A DNA stretch of 64,000 nucleotides from Zhongshania aliphaticivorans. GTDB taxonomy: Bacteria > Pseudomonadota > Gammaproteobacteria > Pseudomonadales > Spongiibacteraceae. Below the pieces are notes generated by a model that had not been told where the DNA came from, did no database searches, and saw only the letters and a program-made list of their open reading frames with translations. Of this stretch, positions 55,775 to 64,000 are shown piece after piece (the stretch's first letter is position 1; every line of letters begins with the position of its first letter). Made by a program: the position numbers and the translations under genes. The stretch lies in NCBI RefSeq assembly GCF_902705875.1, contig NZ_CACSIK010000001.1, positions 233,355-297,354 on the forward strand, read 5' to 3'.

Positions 55775-57613
55775 TCAAGCGTCTAGCTTGCTTTCCATTT
55801 CATCCACAATACTACTTAGAGTTTGTACTGCTCGAGTCATTTCTCCGGTATATTGCGCGGTTTGATTATTCCAATGGTTGAGTCGTTCTGTTGTCTGCGC
55901 TTGAACCTGAGATGAATATTCATTAAGTAGATGGCTAACTTGGCTTTCTAATTTATCGACGTGTTCGTGTAGGCTTGTTCCTAGCTCGTTAAAATGTTGG
56001 CCGACTGATTTTAGGCCTAAATCTGCGAACTCTGCTGTCCTCTGTAACTTATTGCTCACTTCCTCCACTGATAACAGCAACTTACTAATATTCTCTTGGA
56101 CTTTTTGGCTCTCTTCAAAGGTTTTACGGTTTTCACTTGTTGTGCGCTCTAACGAGTCAGATAGATGCTCTACACCCTCTTTCATCGCCGAATTGGCTTC
56201 TTTTGTGTTTTGTGAAAGTACGCCTAATTGATTGGACGCCCCCTGAATTTCCCCTGAGATTGACTTCATTGAGTTTGTGGCAAGAGTGTGACTATCCATA
56301 AGCTGCTGAAACCTAGATAGGAGCGCGTCAATACTTGCAGAAATTTTAGAGTATTGAACATCATGTCCCTCAACGATTTGTCCTAACTTTTCACTCAGTG
56401 CTGATTGAGAATGATCAACTTTTCGTATTTGTTCGTTAATTAAAAGCTGGCGGTTATCGTCTTTCTCTTGTTGGACTTCAAGCTGGCTAGCTAGCTTGCT
56501 TTGCATATTCTCAAGTGCGGAATCGTTCTGCTTAGAAATATTGCCAACATGCTCATCCAGCTTGCCAAGGAAACCGTCCATGCCCTGAGTCATATTCTGG
56601 GCGGCATTGCCAAGTTGCTCAGTTGCCCCGTCAATCAACTTTTGATGCTGAGAGCCCATATCCCCCATTCCCGACATGTATTTGTCGAGCAGTGAACCAA
56701 GTGCTTTTTCTGATCCACTATTAGCATTGTTAACAAGCTGCTCTATAGCTGGGGCCAATACTTTATGTAGGCTGTCTTGTATGCCTTGCTGAATGGCCGC
56801 GGAGCTTTCGCGAACTGCCTCCTGGAGCCGGTTGCCAATTTTCTCATCTAACTCGGCTAGGCGCTCATTGCTTTGACGGCTGAACTCTTCGATATGAGAC
56901 AGGCTTTGCTCAGCGGTAATACGGGGATAGAGATAATCAATCTTATTCTGAAAAGCAGATATGGCATTGCGGATATTGCGTTCAAATGACTTTTCTATGA
57001 AGTTAAATAAAACACTGAAAAAGATGCCCCATACAGAGGTCATAAAGGCAATCGACGCGCCACCTATCATGCCAAATATGCCCTTGGTTAATTCGCTCGA
57101 GCTGGCCGTTTCCGAGCTTGATACACCTAATTTATCTAACCCCATTTGCAACCCCGCAAAGGTTCCTATAACCCCAATCGCGGTTAAAAAGCCTGGTACG
57201 GCTGCAATAAGGCGATTCTCGGTAAGTCCTTTTGCTAGGGTATGCGTATTAAAGAAATGTGCAGCGTCAATAGTGTTACATAAACGATTGGACTTATTCA
57301 CTTCTACAAGTGATTCATTGAATTCTTGCCAAAGTTGCCGGTAAGTTTTGTGTTCCTTCGCGCGGTTAGTAATATCTTGCCGTTGTGTTAAGAGCTCTTC
57401 TGCCTTTAAATCTTTGACTAGGCGACTGTAGAAACCAAGTTGTTTTCTTGCGCGGAAATAGCTGGTAATAGTCAGTACAAGAAAAATCAGAAAAATTGTG
57501 AATAGGGCGGCAACCAAAAAAGCACTGAAACCGTCGGGCGTCCTGAAATCACCCTGAGCAATTAATGCTAAGTCAGGTATAAGGCTGGATACATCTAATA
57601 CTTGGTTGCTCAT
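55775..57613 (-). CDS. zorA: ZorA: MotA/ExbB-like motor subunit with long cytoplasmic tail
   Basis: The 612-residue protein has a first helix at about 28-50, a MotA/TolQ/ExbB domain (LIAAVPGFLTAIGVIGTFAGLQMG, GIFGMIGGASIAFMTSVWGIFFSVL) at about 130-215, and a long alpha-helical C-terminal part (about 240-610) full of heptads and Gln, Glu and Ser. This is the ZorA tail that reaches into the cytoplasm and is required for defence in the studied systems. It begins four bases inside the upstream ASCH gene and ends 13 bases before zorB. Confidence 0.92.
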   Translation of the reverse strand: MSNQVLDVSSLIPDLALIAQGDFRTPDGFSAFLVAALFTIFLIFLVLTITSYFRARKQLGFYSRLVKDLKAEELLTQRQDITNRAKEHKTYRQLWQEFNESLVEVNKSNRLCNTIDAAHFFNTHTLAKGLTENRLIAAVPGFLTAIGVIGTFAGLQMGLDKLGVSSSETASSSELTKGIFGMIGGASIAFMTSVWGIFFSVLFNFIEKSFERNIRNAISAFQNKIDYLYPRITAEQSLSHIEEFSRQSNERLAELDEKIGNRLQEAVRESSAAIQQGIQDSLHKVLAPAIEQLVNNANSGSEKALGSLLDKYMSGMGDMGSQHQKLIDGATEQLGNAAQNMTQGMDGFLGKLDEHVGNISKQNDSALENMQSKLASQLEVQQEKDDNRQLLINEQIRKVDHSQSALSEKLGQIVEGHDVQYSKISASIDALLSRFQQLMDSHTLATNSMKSISGEIQGASNQLGVLSQNTKEANSAMKEGVEHLSDSLERTTSENRKTFEESQKVQENISKLLLSVEEVSNKLQRTAEFADLGLKSVGQHFNELGTSLHEHVDKLESQVSHLLNEYSSQVQAQTTERLNHWNNQTAQYTGEMTRAVQTLSSIVDEMESKLDA

Positions 57614-58317
57614 TGCTTAATTGCCTCTATTTCGTCCATGGTTTGCCATTCGCGCGCACTTACAATGCCCCAATTTCCGTTACTGTTGGGGCGTCGCCAT
57701 TTGGCAGTTGGCATTTTTTGAAGGTATTTGAGTGCTTCGGAAAAACTGTTGAATCGAACTTCGTTACCTTTCTCGCCAACAGTGAACGTGCCAGATCGAT
57801 TACAGGTCGGGGAAAAGAAAGAGCCATCTTTGGCAACAGGTACCATGGTACTGTGATTGGACGAGAAATGCTTCTTAGCGAGAGATGTAGAAGGCGGTAT
57901 GTCTACCGGTGCATTTTTGATCTCTGCACCTAGCTGTATGGCTATGGCATGGGTGGCGTCGTCGTCGTCGAGATCAACCCACGTTACAGCCCCGTTCTTG
58001 TGTCGGTAATCTACTGGTTGCTTAAGCTTATTTGCTTGGCTTAGTTCCCACGCATAACGCCATTTATAGTCGGCTTGCTCATAAATGCTTGGCCCAACGT
58101 GGTGTTTATGAAAAAACTGGCCAATTTCGGCGTTACTGTATGGGCCAGACACACTATCTAGATGAGCAATGCCTTTTACTTGGCCGCTACCTTTTTGTAT
58201 TAAGGCGAAAGGGCCGCGGTGAGTTGCTCTGGTTGAACGCATTTCCCAGGTTTTTTCACCGGTGAGTATTTTCTCGATCCATGGGCTGTCAATAATGAGT
58301 GCCTTCCTTACGATCAC
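57610..58317 (-). CDS. ASCH-domain protein cotranscribed with the Zorya-like genes
   Basis: The 235-residue protein begins with an ASCH domain: ALIIDSPWIEKILTGEKTWEMRS, then GPFALIQKGSGQVKGIAHLDSV, the usual ligand-binding beta-barrel with the EKxWExR signature at about 16-27. The C-terminal part (about 150-235) contains GSFFSPTCNRSGTFTVGEKGNEV and ALKYLQKMPTAKWRRPNSNGNWGI, unassigned. ASCH domains bind modified nucleosides or RNA and some hydrolyse N4-acetylcytidine. Its stop overlaps the zorA start (ATGA), so it belongs to the operon. It is not one of the four named Zorya I components. Confidence 0.78.
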   Translation of the reverse strand: MIVRKALIIDSPWIEKILTGEKTWEMRSTRATHRGPFALIQKGSGQVKGIAHLDSVSGPYSNAEIGQFFHKHHVGPSIYEQADYKWRYAWELSQANKLKQPVDYRHKNGAVTWVDLDDDDATHAIAIQLGAEIKNAPVDIPPSTSLAKKHFSSNHSTMVPVAKDGSFFSPTCNRSGTFTVGEKGNEVRFNSFSEALKYLQKMPTAKWRRPNSNGNWGIVSAREWQTMDEIEAIKQ

Positions 58318-58408
58318 GGGCTTTCCTTATGTTGATTTTCTAGATCACTGGCAAAGCTGAGCTTATATGTTAGTTGTCGAATGCTCAAGAGGCATTATGA
58401 GTGAGCCT

Positions 58409-59335
58409 TTAACTTTCGTTATATGCCCGCTCGACTAGCGGTCTCGCTTTTTCCCAATCTTCAGCAGTGCGTACATTGATTTCTAGATTGCCAGTACCCC
58501 AGTGACCGATGTTGGTAACATCGCGGCTAAATTCGTTTTCTTCTCCAAGCTCGCCGGGGAGTTTTAGGTATATCTGCAGGCGGGCATCTTTGCCGGATTG
58601 CATCAAAATGGTGACGAAGTTACGTATGCGTTTAAAGGCGGTGTAGAGCTTTAATTCGGTTTGCTGTACTTCGTCGCCGAGTTGGTCGATGTAGTGGCAG
58701 ACGGTTTGATAGAGTGCGAGTAATTCCGGCGGAGCTTCGCTTAGTCGTTCTTGCTGGGTTTTGTCTCTGCTACTTGTTTTGGGGGTTGGTGTTAAAATGG
58801 TTTTTTGTGGCGTAGCGGTTGGGTGTTGAGCAGTTTGCGCATTGATGAGCTCTAGTAAGAGCAGTTCGTCGCCAAAGTAGCGGTAGCGCATGAGTTCTAC
58901 GTTGCGGTTAATCTGTTGTACGGCGTGTTCGTCGTAGCGGTTAAAGTCAGAGGCGATGCAGATGAGTCGCGTGCCGTTCCATTCAATATTGGCGGCCTCT
59001 TTTTTGCCGATTTTTTCCATGACCAACCATTTAAATTCGGCTTGGTGGTCTAGCAGCCAGTCTAGGTAGAACAGGCCTTGGTTTATTACGTTCTCGTTGC
59101 TGTGGCGTTTGTATTCCACAATAACGGGACAGTTGTTTTCGTCTAGGCCCAGTGAGTCGATGCGGCCTTTATGAGTTTTGCCGGTGCTGTATTCTGATGC
59201 CAAGTAGCGCACGCCCAGCAGCACATCCATGTTTTTTTCAATATGCTCTTGCAGGTGTTTTTCTAGCTTGGCGACTTTGCCCGGCAGCTCTACGGCGGCT
59301 TGCCCTGATAATTGAAAGAGTTTGATGTCGCTCAT
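58409..59335 (-). CDS. NucS-like nuclease domain plus DUF5655
   Basis: The 308-residue protein has an N-terminal nuclease-like fold: LGVRYLASEYSTGKTHKGRIDSLGLDENNCPVIVEYKRHSNENVINQG. It gives a D-x(n)-E-x-K type site (Asp in GRIDSLG, Glu and Lys in VEYKR), as in NucS/PD-(D/E)xK enzymes. The C-terminal about 110 residues (LYTAFKRIRNFVTILMQ, LPGELGEENEFSRDVTNIGHWGTGNLEI) are DUF5655. Its start overlaps the hsdS stop by four bases, so it is part of the restriction operon and may act on DNA there. Confidence 0.78.
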   Translation of the reverse strand: MSDIKLFQLSGQAAVELPGKVAKLEKHLQEHIEKNMDVLLGVRYLASEYSTGKTHKGRIDSLGLDENNCPVIVEYKRHSNENVINQGLFYLDWLLDHQAEFKWLVMEKIGKKEAANIEWNGTRLICIASDFNRYDEHAVQQINRNVELMRYRYFGDELLLLELINAQTAQHPTATPQKTILTPTPKTSSRDKTQQERLSEAPPELLALYQTVCHYIDQLGDEVQQTELKLYTAFKRIRNFVTILMQSGKDARLQIYLKLPGELGEENEFSRDVTNIGHWGTGNLEINVRTAEDWEKARPLVERAYNES

Positions 59336-60927
59336 GCCTTGGTCTTCCTTGTGGCGGGTTTCTTTGTTCGGGTTTTTTTCGTGGTGGCCGCAGCCCGCTC
59401 GGCTTTAATGCGCTCAAGTAAAGCCTCGGCGGAGTTTTCGCCGCTGATCAGTTCGGGGTTTTCCTCACGCCACTGCGCGGTGAGTTCGCCCCTGAACGCT
59501 TTGGCGAGGATGGACTGGGTGAGTTGATTAACGCGGGCTTGGGCGTTTTTGACCTGTTGTTCGATTTGGTCAGCGTAGGCGAAGAGCTGGTCTACGCGGC
59601 GGACTATTTCGGTTTGTTCTGCTAGAGGGGCTAATGGGAATACTAGTGCTTCAACATCGGCCACCCTTAAATGTTTTACTCCAGTGCCAATGGCTTGTTT
59701 TAACATTCGTTCCTGAAATTGCACCGATTGTATATTTAGGAGTGTGTACTCTGGGTTTACGAATTTGGGCATAGGCCGTAAAAGCATCATTCTTTGGCCC
59801 ATACATAGGGTTACGCCCTTGGGGACGATGCCAGCCTCACCCATTGGAGCCTCTCTAGTGAAAATAATATCGCCTTGTTCAGGGGGGCACCTTCTTGACC
59901 AGTATTCATAAGTTTTTTGAGAAATGTATCTCGCGCCGTCGAGGGAAATTTTTCCATCTCGGATGTCTGGTGTCCTTATTAAAGGAATTCCATCATTTTC
60001 ATATGGCGCGGTCTTATTGTGACAATCAACTACTCTTTCCATAGCTTGCATGAAAGTAGTCCATTCCCAGTTGGTGGGTAGGGTTTCGTCTGGAAGCTTC
60101 GGTGAGTGAGATTTTATTTTCTTTAAAAGCCTAGCTGTCTCTTTATTACCTTGCGAAATTTCTTGTTCTAAAACTTCCCTTCGTTCGGCATCTAATTTTT
60201 TTATAAGCTCCTTCGTAGTGAAAGAATGCTTGTTGTCGCGCCACTCCTCCGTCAATTTCCCGCTCACGGCTGCGGCGAGCACGGATTGGCGGAAGCGTTT
60301 CAGGATGGCGGGGATGGCGTCGAGGCGGGTTTTTAGGGTGTCGACCTGCGCCAGTAATTCGTCGAGTTTGTCGGCGATGACTTTTTGTTCGGCTAGGGGA
60401 GGGAGTGTGGCTGTTATTTCTTTCAAAAACTGACCTGATACGGCTTTAAATGTCGTGCCCGTGCCTTGTTGACTCAACCAAGGTTCGAGTGCGCGAAAGT
60501 AATGTAGGAGAAATTTAGGATCCGTTAAACTAGGGGTTGCTTTTATAGCCGCTAATCCTCGTCCAATAGCAGTCTTTTGATTAGCGAGATTGGTTGGGCC
60601 GACCGGAGCTCTTATTGATAATAAGATGTCGCCTGATTCGGCAATTTTTTTGGGGGCTGTGCAGTATTTCTTTGGGGTTGGATAGAGCTTTCCAAATTCA
60701 GCTTTTCCTTGGAAAAATACAATGCCAGTTCCATTGGTATTTACATCAGAACTAGATGGAGATTGCCCCATGTTTAGTATAGCAATATCGGTTAGTTTGG
60801 CACTTGTCCAACAATTGGGTATCTCTAGATTCCCGCTTTCGCGGGAATGACGCTTGGCTTCAGGCGTAATAGCGGCATAATTTGCTGTTACTTCCGCGAC
60901 CTTATCTTGGGAATTGGTATTGCTCAT
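59332..60927 (-). CDS. hsdS: Type I restriction specificity subunit
   Basis: The 531-residue protein has two target-recognition domains (about 40-185 and 280-440), separated and followed by conserved helices: LPPLAEQKVIADKLDELLAQVDTLKTRL with SGKLTEEWR, and LAPLAEQTEIVRRVDQLFAYADQIEQQV with AFRGELTAQWRE. The N-terminal 40 residues include RHSRESGNLEIP, which is encoded by a dispersed palindromic repeat inserted in frame. Its ATG shares one base with the hsdM stop. The Lys/Arg/Thr-rich C-terminus (TTKKTRTKKPATRKTKA) is unusual. Confidence 0.93.
   Translation of the reverse strand: MSNTNSQDKVAEVTANYAAITPEAKRHSRESGNLEIPNCWTSAKLTDIAILNMGQSPSSSDVNTNGTGIVFFQGKAEFGKLYPTPKKYCTAPKKIAESGDILLSIRAPVGPTNLANQKTAIGRGLAAIKATPSLTDPKFLLHYFRALEPWLSQQGTGTTFKAVSGQFLKEITATLPPLAEQKVIADKLDELLAQVDTLKTRLDAIPAILKRFRQSVLAAAVSGKLTEEWRDNKHSFTTKELIKKLDAERREVLEQEISQGNKETARLLKKIKSHSPKLPDETLPTNWEWTTFMQAMERVVDCHNKTAPYENDGIPLIRTPDIRDGKISLDGARYISQKTYEYWSRRCPPEQGDIIFTREAPMGEAGIVPKGVTLCMGQRMMLLRPMPKFVNPEYTLLNIQSVQFQERMLKQAIGTGVKHLRVADVEALVFPLAPLAEQTEIVRRVDQLFAYADQIEQQVKNAQARVNQLTQSILAKAFRGELTAQWREENPELISGENSAEALLERIKAERAAATTKKTRTKKPATRKTKA
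60829..60852. repeat. Dispersed palindromic repeat within hsdS
   Basis: ATTCCCGC-TTTC-GCGGGAAT followed by GACG is the core of a palindromic element common in gammaproteobacteria (CGTCATTCCCGCGAAAGCGGGAAT type). It lies inside the hsdS reading frame and encodes part of RHSRESGNLE. Confidence 0.85.
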
Positions 60928-62540
60928 TAAACTGTCTCACTCCCAACACCCAGTACATCTTGCAATAATTGCTTCTGGCTATCGGCCTCATCCCCCGCCC
61001 CTAGCGTTCGCATTAAGCCATCAATTTCTCTTAATGCCTCGGTAAGTTCCGACATGGCTTCTGCGGCCAATATTTCCGGTTCTGGCAGGTTGGCGGCGTC
61101 TACGCTGTCCGCGTCTTTCAACCAGCTGATGTCGAGAGAGTCGCCTTTGCTGTCGCGTATCCAGTCGCGGGTGAAGATCCGCCAGCGGCTTTTGGCTAGG
61201 TCGCTATTTTCTGCGCCCTCAGCAACGTCGGCTTCTTTAGCGTTAAAGCTCCACTCACCTTCATTGCGCTTTGAGCTGCCATCAGATTTTTTGCCGTAAA
61301 CCTTTTCAAAGGGCTTTAAGTGTTCTTCGGTAAAGGGTGTGCGTTTGCCAAAGCTGGGCATATTGGTTCGTAGGTCGTAGACCCAGACGTTTTCGGTGCA
61401 GTGTTCGTCTTGGAGTTTATCTTTGGGGTGGCCTTTGGTGAAGAACAAAACATTGGTCTTTACGCCTTGGGCGTAAAAGATGCCGGTGGGCAGGCGCAGT
61501 ATGGTGTGCAGATTGCACTTGTTCATTAGGTCGCGGCGGACTTCGGTGCCCACGCCCGCTTCAAACAAAACGTTGTCTGGTAAGACCACGGCGGCCCGGC
61601 CACCGGGTTTGAGGTTGCGGTAAATATGCTGCAAAAAGGCCAGTTGTTTGTTGCTGGTTTTGTAGGTGAGGTCGTCGCGGGTGATGCTGGCCTCGCCGCC
61701 TTTAGAGGAACCAAAGGGCGGGTTGGCGAGAATAATATCGGCCTTGGCTAAGTTGGCGCCGACCATGCCCAAGCTATTACCGAGGTGAACGACGCCTTCG
61801 TCGTCGCCCTCCATGCCGTGCAGAAGGCAGTTCATTAAGGCCATGCGGCGGGTGCTGGGCACCAGTTCTACACCGAGAAAGGCCTTGTTACGCTGAAAGT
61901 TTTGCGCTTTGGCGTCGAGGTTAAAGAGTTCGTCGGTGTGGTCTTTTATATAGCGGTCGGCGGCAATCAGGAAACCGGCGGTGCCGGCGGCGGGGTCTTG
62001 TATTACCTCACCGGCTTGGGGCTGAATACAGCGCACCATGCTGTTAATAAGCGGGCGCGGAGTAAAGTATTGGCCGGCGCCAGATTTGGTTTCGGTGGAG
62101 TTCTTTTGCAGCAGACCTTCGTAAAGATCGCCCAAGCCGTCTTGTTGGGCGCTATACCAGTCGATTTGGTCTAGCGATCTTATTAGTTGTTCTAAATGGC
62201 GGGGTTCGCGCAAACGGGTTTGGGCGTCGGCGTAAATGGCGGAGATGAGCTGGTTTTCATGCACTTGATTGCCGGCATCGTCTTTGCCGCTAGACAGCGA
62301 TAACAGCACCCGCTTGTAGCTGTCCATTAGATTGATGCCAGACTTGGTGTTGAGGTCGGTCCAGCGGCAGCCTTCGGGCAGGGTGTGTTTTTTGAGAATG
62401 CCGGACTCGGTGTTTTCGTGCACCATTTTCATAAACAGCAGCATCACCAGCTCGGTGACGTAGTCGCTGTAGTTAATGCCGTCGTCTTTTAAAACGTCGC
62501 AGAGGTTCCAGAGTTTTTGAACGATGTCGTTTTGGGTCAT
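60927..62540 (-). CDS. hsdM: Type I DNA methyltransferase subunit
   Basis: The 537-residue protein has the N-terminal helical HsdM_N domain and an N6-adenine methyltransferase core: QYFTPRPLINSMV, motif I DPAAGTAGFLIAA, motif IV ILANPPFG, and a late GRAAVVLPDNVLF. It methylates with the specificity subunit. Its start is two bases after the fic stop and its stop overlaps hsdS. Confidence 0.95.
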   Translation of the reverse strand: MTQNDIVQKLWNLCDVLKDDGINYSDYVTELVMLLFMKMVHENTESGILKKHTLPEGCRWTDLNTKSGINLMDSYKRVLLSLSSGKDDAGNQVHENQLISAIYADAQTRLREPRHLEQLIRSLDQIDWYSAQQDGLGDLYEGLLQKNSTETKSGAGQYFTPRPLINSMVRCIQPQAGEVIQDPAAGTAGFLIAADRYIKDHTDELFNLDAKAQNFQRNKAFLGVELVPSTRRMALMNCLLHGMEGDDEGVVHLGNSLGMVGANLAKADIILANPPFGSSKGGEASITRDDLTYKTSNKQLAFLQHIYRNLKPGGRAAVVLPDNVLFEAGVGTEVRRDLMNKCNLHTILRLPTGIFYAQGVKTNVLFFTKGHPKDKLQDEHCTENVWVYDLRTNMPSFGKRTPFTEEHLKPFEKVYGKKSDGSSKRNEGEWSFNAKEADVAEGAENSDLAKSRWRIFTRDWIRDSKGDSLDISWLKDADSVDAANLPEPEILAAEAMSELTEALREIDGLMRTLGAGDEADSQKQLLQDVLGVGSETV

Positions 62541-62542
62541 TG

Positions 62543-63700
62543 TTATTCCTGATTCAAAATATCGATGTAAGCGCTGTAGGCAAATACGCGGTTGCGCTTT
62601 TGGCCGGTAAGTTCGCGCACTAGCGCGCAGTCTGCTTGCGCCATGCGGTCCATGACCTTGCCGACGGTGGCGGGGGTGAGCTGGCTGCCTTGCACAAGGG
62701 TATTGATGTTGGCAATAGGGTGTTCAAACAAAACGTCTAGTACCTGTTGTGCCGAGGGTGCTATACGGCCTAGGGTCAAAAGTTGCTCGCGATGTTGCTG
62801 ACGCATTTCGCTAAGTTGCTGCGCCGTGGCGACCGCTTGGCTGGCGGTGTCAGCAACGGCATCGACAAAAAACAGTAGCCAGCTTTCCCAATCGCCGGTT
62901 AAGCGCACTTGCTGGAGGCGGTCGTAGTAGGTTTGACGGTGTTTTTTGAAAAACACAGAAAGATACAGCAGGGGTTGGCTGAGTACGCCGCTGGAGACCA
63001 ATATGAGCGGTATGAGCAACCGCCCCAGGCGGCCGTTGCCGTCTAAAAAGGGGTGAATGGTTTCAAATTGAACGTGGGCCAGCGCCGCTTTGATCAGTGG
63101 GTCTGTTGCGTCTGGTACATCGTTAATAAAGCGTTCTAGATCGGCCCAGCAATGTGCAAGCTCATTGGCGGGCGCGGGCACAAACGTGGCTTCGTCGGCG
63201 CGGTGGCCACCAATCCACACTTGATTGTTACGGAATGCGCCGGGTTGTTTGTTAATGCCTCTGCCGGAGGTCATCAAAGATTGGTGGAGCTCCATGAGTA
63301 GCCGAAAGGCGATGGGGTGGCCTTCATCAATGCGCTGCATACCTAATGACAGGGCGTTGACATAGCAGGACACTTCTTGCACGTCATCCATTGGCACGCC
63401 GGGCATTCCGTCCATCTCATAGATCATTAAGTCGCTCAGCGAGGACTGGGTGCCCTCGATCTGTGACGACATAACGGCCTCTTTGCGAACATAGCTATAT
63501 AAAAACAGCTGGGCGTCGGGTAACAGAATGCTGATGGCGTCGAGTCGGCCAAGGGCGAGCATGGCCTGATTAATCCGTGTTTGTAGCTTGCCGCTAATGT
63601 TTAATTCGGGCCGTGGTGGTAGCGGGGCGGGAACAAACGCCTTGCAGTTTACGCCACCTGCGACGCTCGCTACGTAATGCCCTGTAAGACCTCTATCCAT
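62543..63700 (-). CDS. Fic-domain protein with C-terminal winged helix
   Basis: The 385-residue protein has the Fic_N region (LQTRINQAMLALGRLDAI, SSQIEGTQSSLSDLM), where S-x-x-x-E-G-T is the inhibitory helix pattern (SQIEGT), and the active site HPFLDGNGRLGRLLIPL. The C-terminus (APSAQQVLDVLFEHPIANINTLVQGSQLTPATVGKVMDRM) is a winged helix. Fic enzymes AMPylate proteins. The gene heads the hsdM-hsdS unit. Confidence 0.92.
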   Translation of the reverse strand: MDRGLTGHYVASVAGGVNCKAFVPAPLPPRPELNISGKLQTRINQAMLALGRLDAISILLPDAQLFLYSYVRKEAVMSSQIEGTQSSLSDLMIYEMDGMPGVPMDDVQEVSCYVNALSLGMQRIDEGHPIAFRLLMELHQSLMTSGRGINKQPGAFRNNQVWIGGHRADEATFVPAPANELAHCWADLERFINDVPDATDPLIKAALAHVQFETIHPFLDGNGRLGRLLIPLILVSSGVLSQPLLYLSVFFKKHRQTYYDRLQQVRLTGDWESWLLFFVDAVADTASQAVATAQQLSEMRQQHREQLLTLGRIAPSAQQVLDVLFEHPIANINTLVQGSQLTPATVGKVMDRMAQADCALVRELTGQKRNRVFAYSAYIDILNQE

Positions 63701-63922
63701 TGTGGTGTCCGTAAAATAAGCGGGTTTTTATTTTAACTTAAGGCTAAACGTAAAATAAAGGGTGGCGTTATTTTATCTTGTCGATAGTATCGACATGACA
63801 AGAAAACGTGTTCAAAAAAGTTAAAATAATCGACATGTTTTTGTGTTATGTATAAAAAACGGCTAAAAATAGACACGTTTTGAAAATATGTATAAATAAA
63901 CGGGTTTTGTATACATATAGGG
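63701..63922. promoter_or_regulatory. Promoter region of the fic-hsdMS operon with repeats
   Basis: This AT-rich gap contains TGTCGAT-AGT-ATCGACA, a perfect inverted repeat at 63779-63795. It also has the direct repeat TATGTATAAAAAACGG (63847-63862) and TATGTATAAATAAACGG (63887-63903), 40 bases apart. ATCGACATG recurs at 63789 and 63829. Such spacing fits a regulator binding several times. Confidence 0.55.
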
Positions 63923-64000
63923 CTAAGAGGCTTCCCACAGTTCGTCATTAATGGCCTCTAGCACGCTGTCGAGCTGGTTGTTGAGTATTTTGTCGAGCTG
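63923..64000 (-). CDS. hsdR: Probable C-terminus of type I restriction endonuclease subunit
   Basis: Only the last 25 codons and a TAG stop lie in the window. They read LDKILNNQLDSVLEAINDEL followed by WEAS, an acidic helical end. Identification as HsdR is inferred from position upstream of fic, hsdM and hsdS; the rest of the gene lies beyond base 64000. Confidence 0.45.
   Translation of the reverse strand, partial: QLDKILNNQLDSVLEAINDELWEAS

Noticed and set aside
63779..63903. CRISPR array
   Set aside because: Only two imperfect copies of one short direct repeat with no spacer-repeat periodicity; no cas genes in the window.

Overview
The window reads as chromosome of a Gram-negative gammaproteobacterium, most likely a marine or aquatic heterotroph of the Pseudomonadales/Cellvibrionales type (inference, no rRNA present). 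Grounds: TonB-dependent receptors, lipoprotein lipoboxes, class Ia ribonucleotide reductase with two ATP cones as in Pseudomonas, ArgD/ArgF, monothiol glutaredoxin GrxD, and a DksA2-like/CobW pair as in Pseudomonas zinc-starvation regulons.

Layout. 1-9.8 kb: a truncated second copy of a TonB receptor (1-109, identical to part of 3693-6293), a DUF3047-like protein, a PhoX-like Tat lipoprotein phosphatase convergent with a large TonB receptor, a BASS-type transporter, a cysteine-containing coiled-coil exported protein, and an isocitrate lyase/PEP-mutase family enzyme. 9.8-16.7 kb: a probable zinc-starvation locus. A minus-strand operon (TonB receptor, solute-binding lipoprotein, FecCD-type permease, ATPase) diverges from a dksA2-like/COG0523 GTPase pair, and a Zur-like palindrome lies between them. 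17-21.3 kb: DedA membrane protein, beta-helix lipoprotein, beta-propeller protein.

21.5-32.6 kb is accessory DNA: a NERD-nuclease/helicase fusion, a lipoprotein, hipBA, an Xre regulator, a HTH/nucleotidyltransferase pair whose second gene is cut short, and an AT-rich two-gene unit (alpha/beta-hydrolase-NTPase fusion plus AAA/TPR ATPase) that I regard as the best candidate for an undescribed defence system. The stretch 26.76-32.7 kb lies between a decayed 3' fragment of nrdB and the intact nrdB, which suggests that an island entered at the nrdB 3' end.

32.7-50 kb is mostly core: nrdB-nrdA with NrdR-like sites, an FbpC/PotA-type ATPase, argD-argF, an iron-dependent alcohol dehydrogenase, a hydantoinase B-type protein, grxD, a DUF4442 thioesterase-like protein, a three-gene envelope operon (metallohydrolase lipoprotein, cupredoxin-like protein, polytopic membrane protein) and a DUF1499 protein.

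50.5-64 kb is a defence island on the minus strand. It holds a Zorya type I-like operon (zorA, zorB, zorC, zorD) preceded by a translationally overlapping ASCH-domain gene, then a type I restriction-modification locus (start of window edge: hsdR end, then fic, hsdM, hsdS, and a NucS-like/DUF5655 gene). Its hsdS carries a dispersed palindromic repeat translated in frame.
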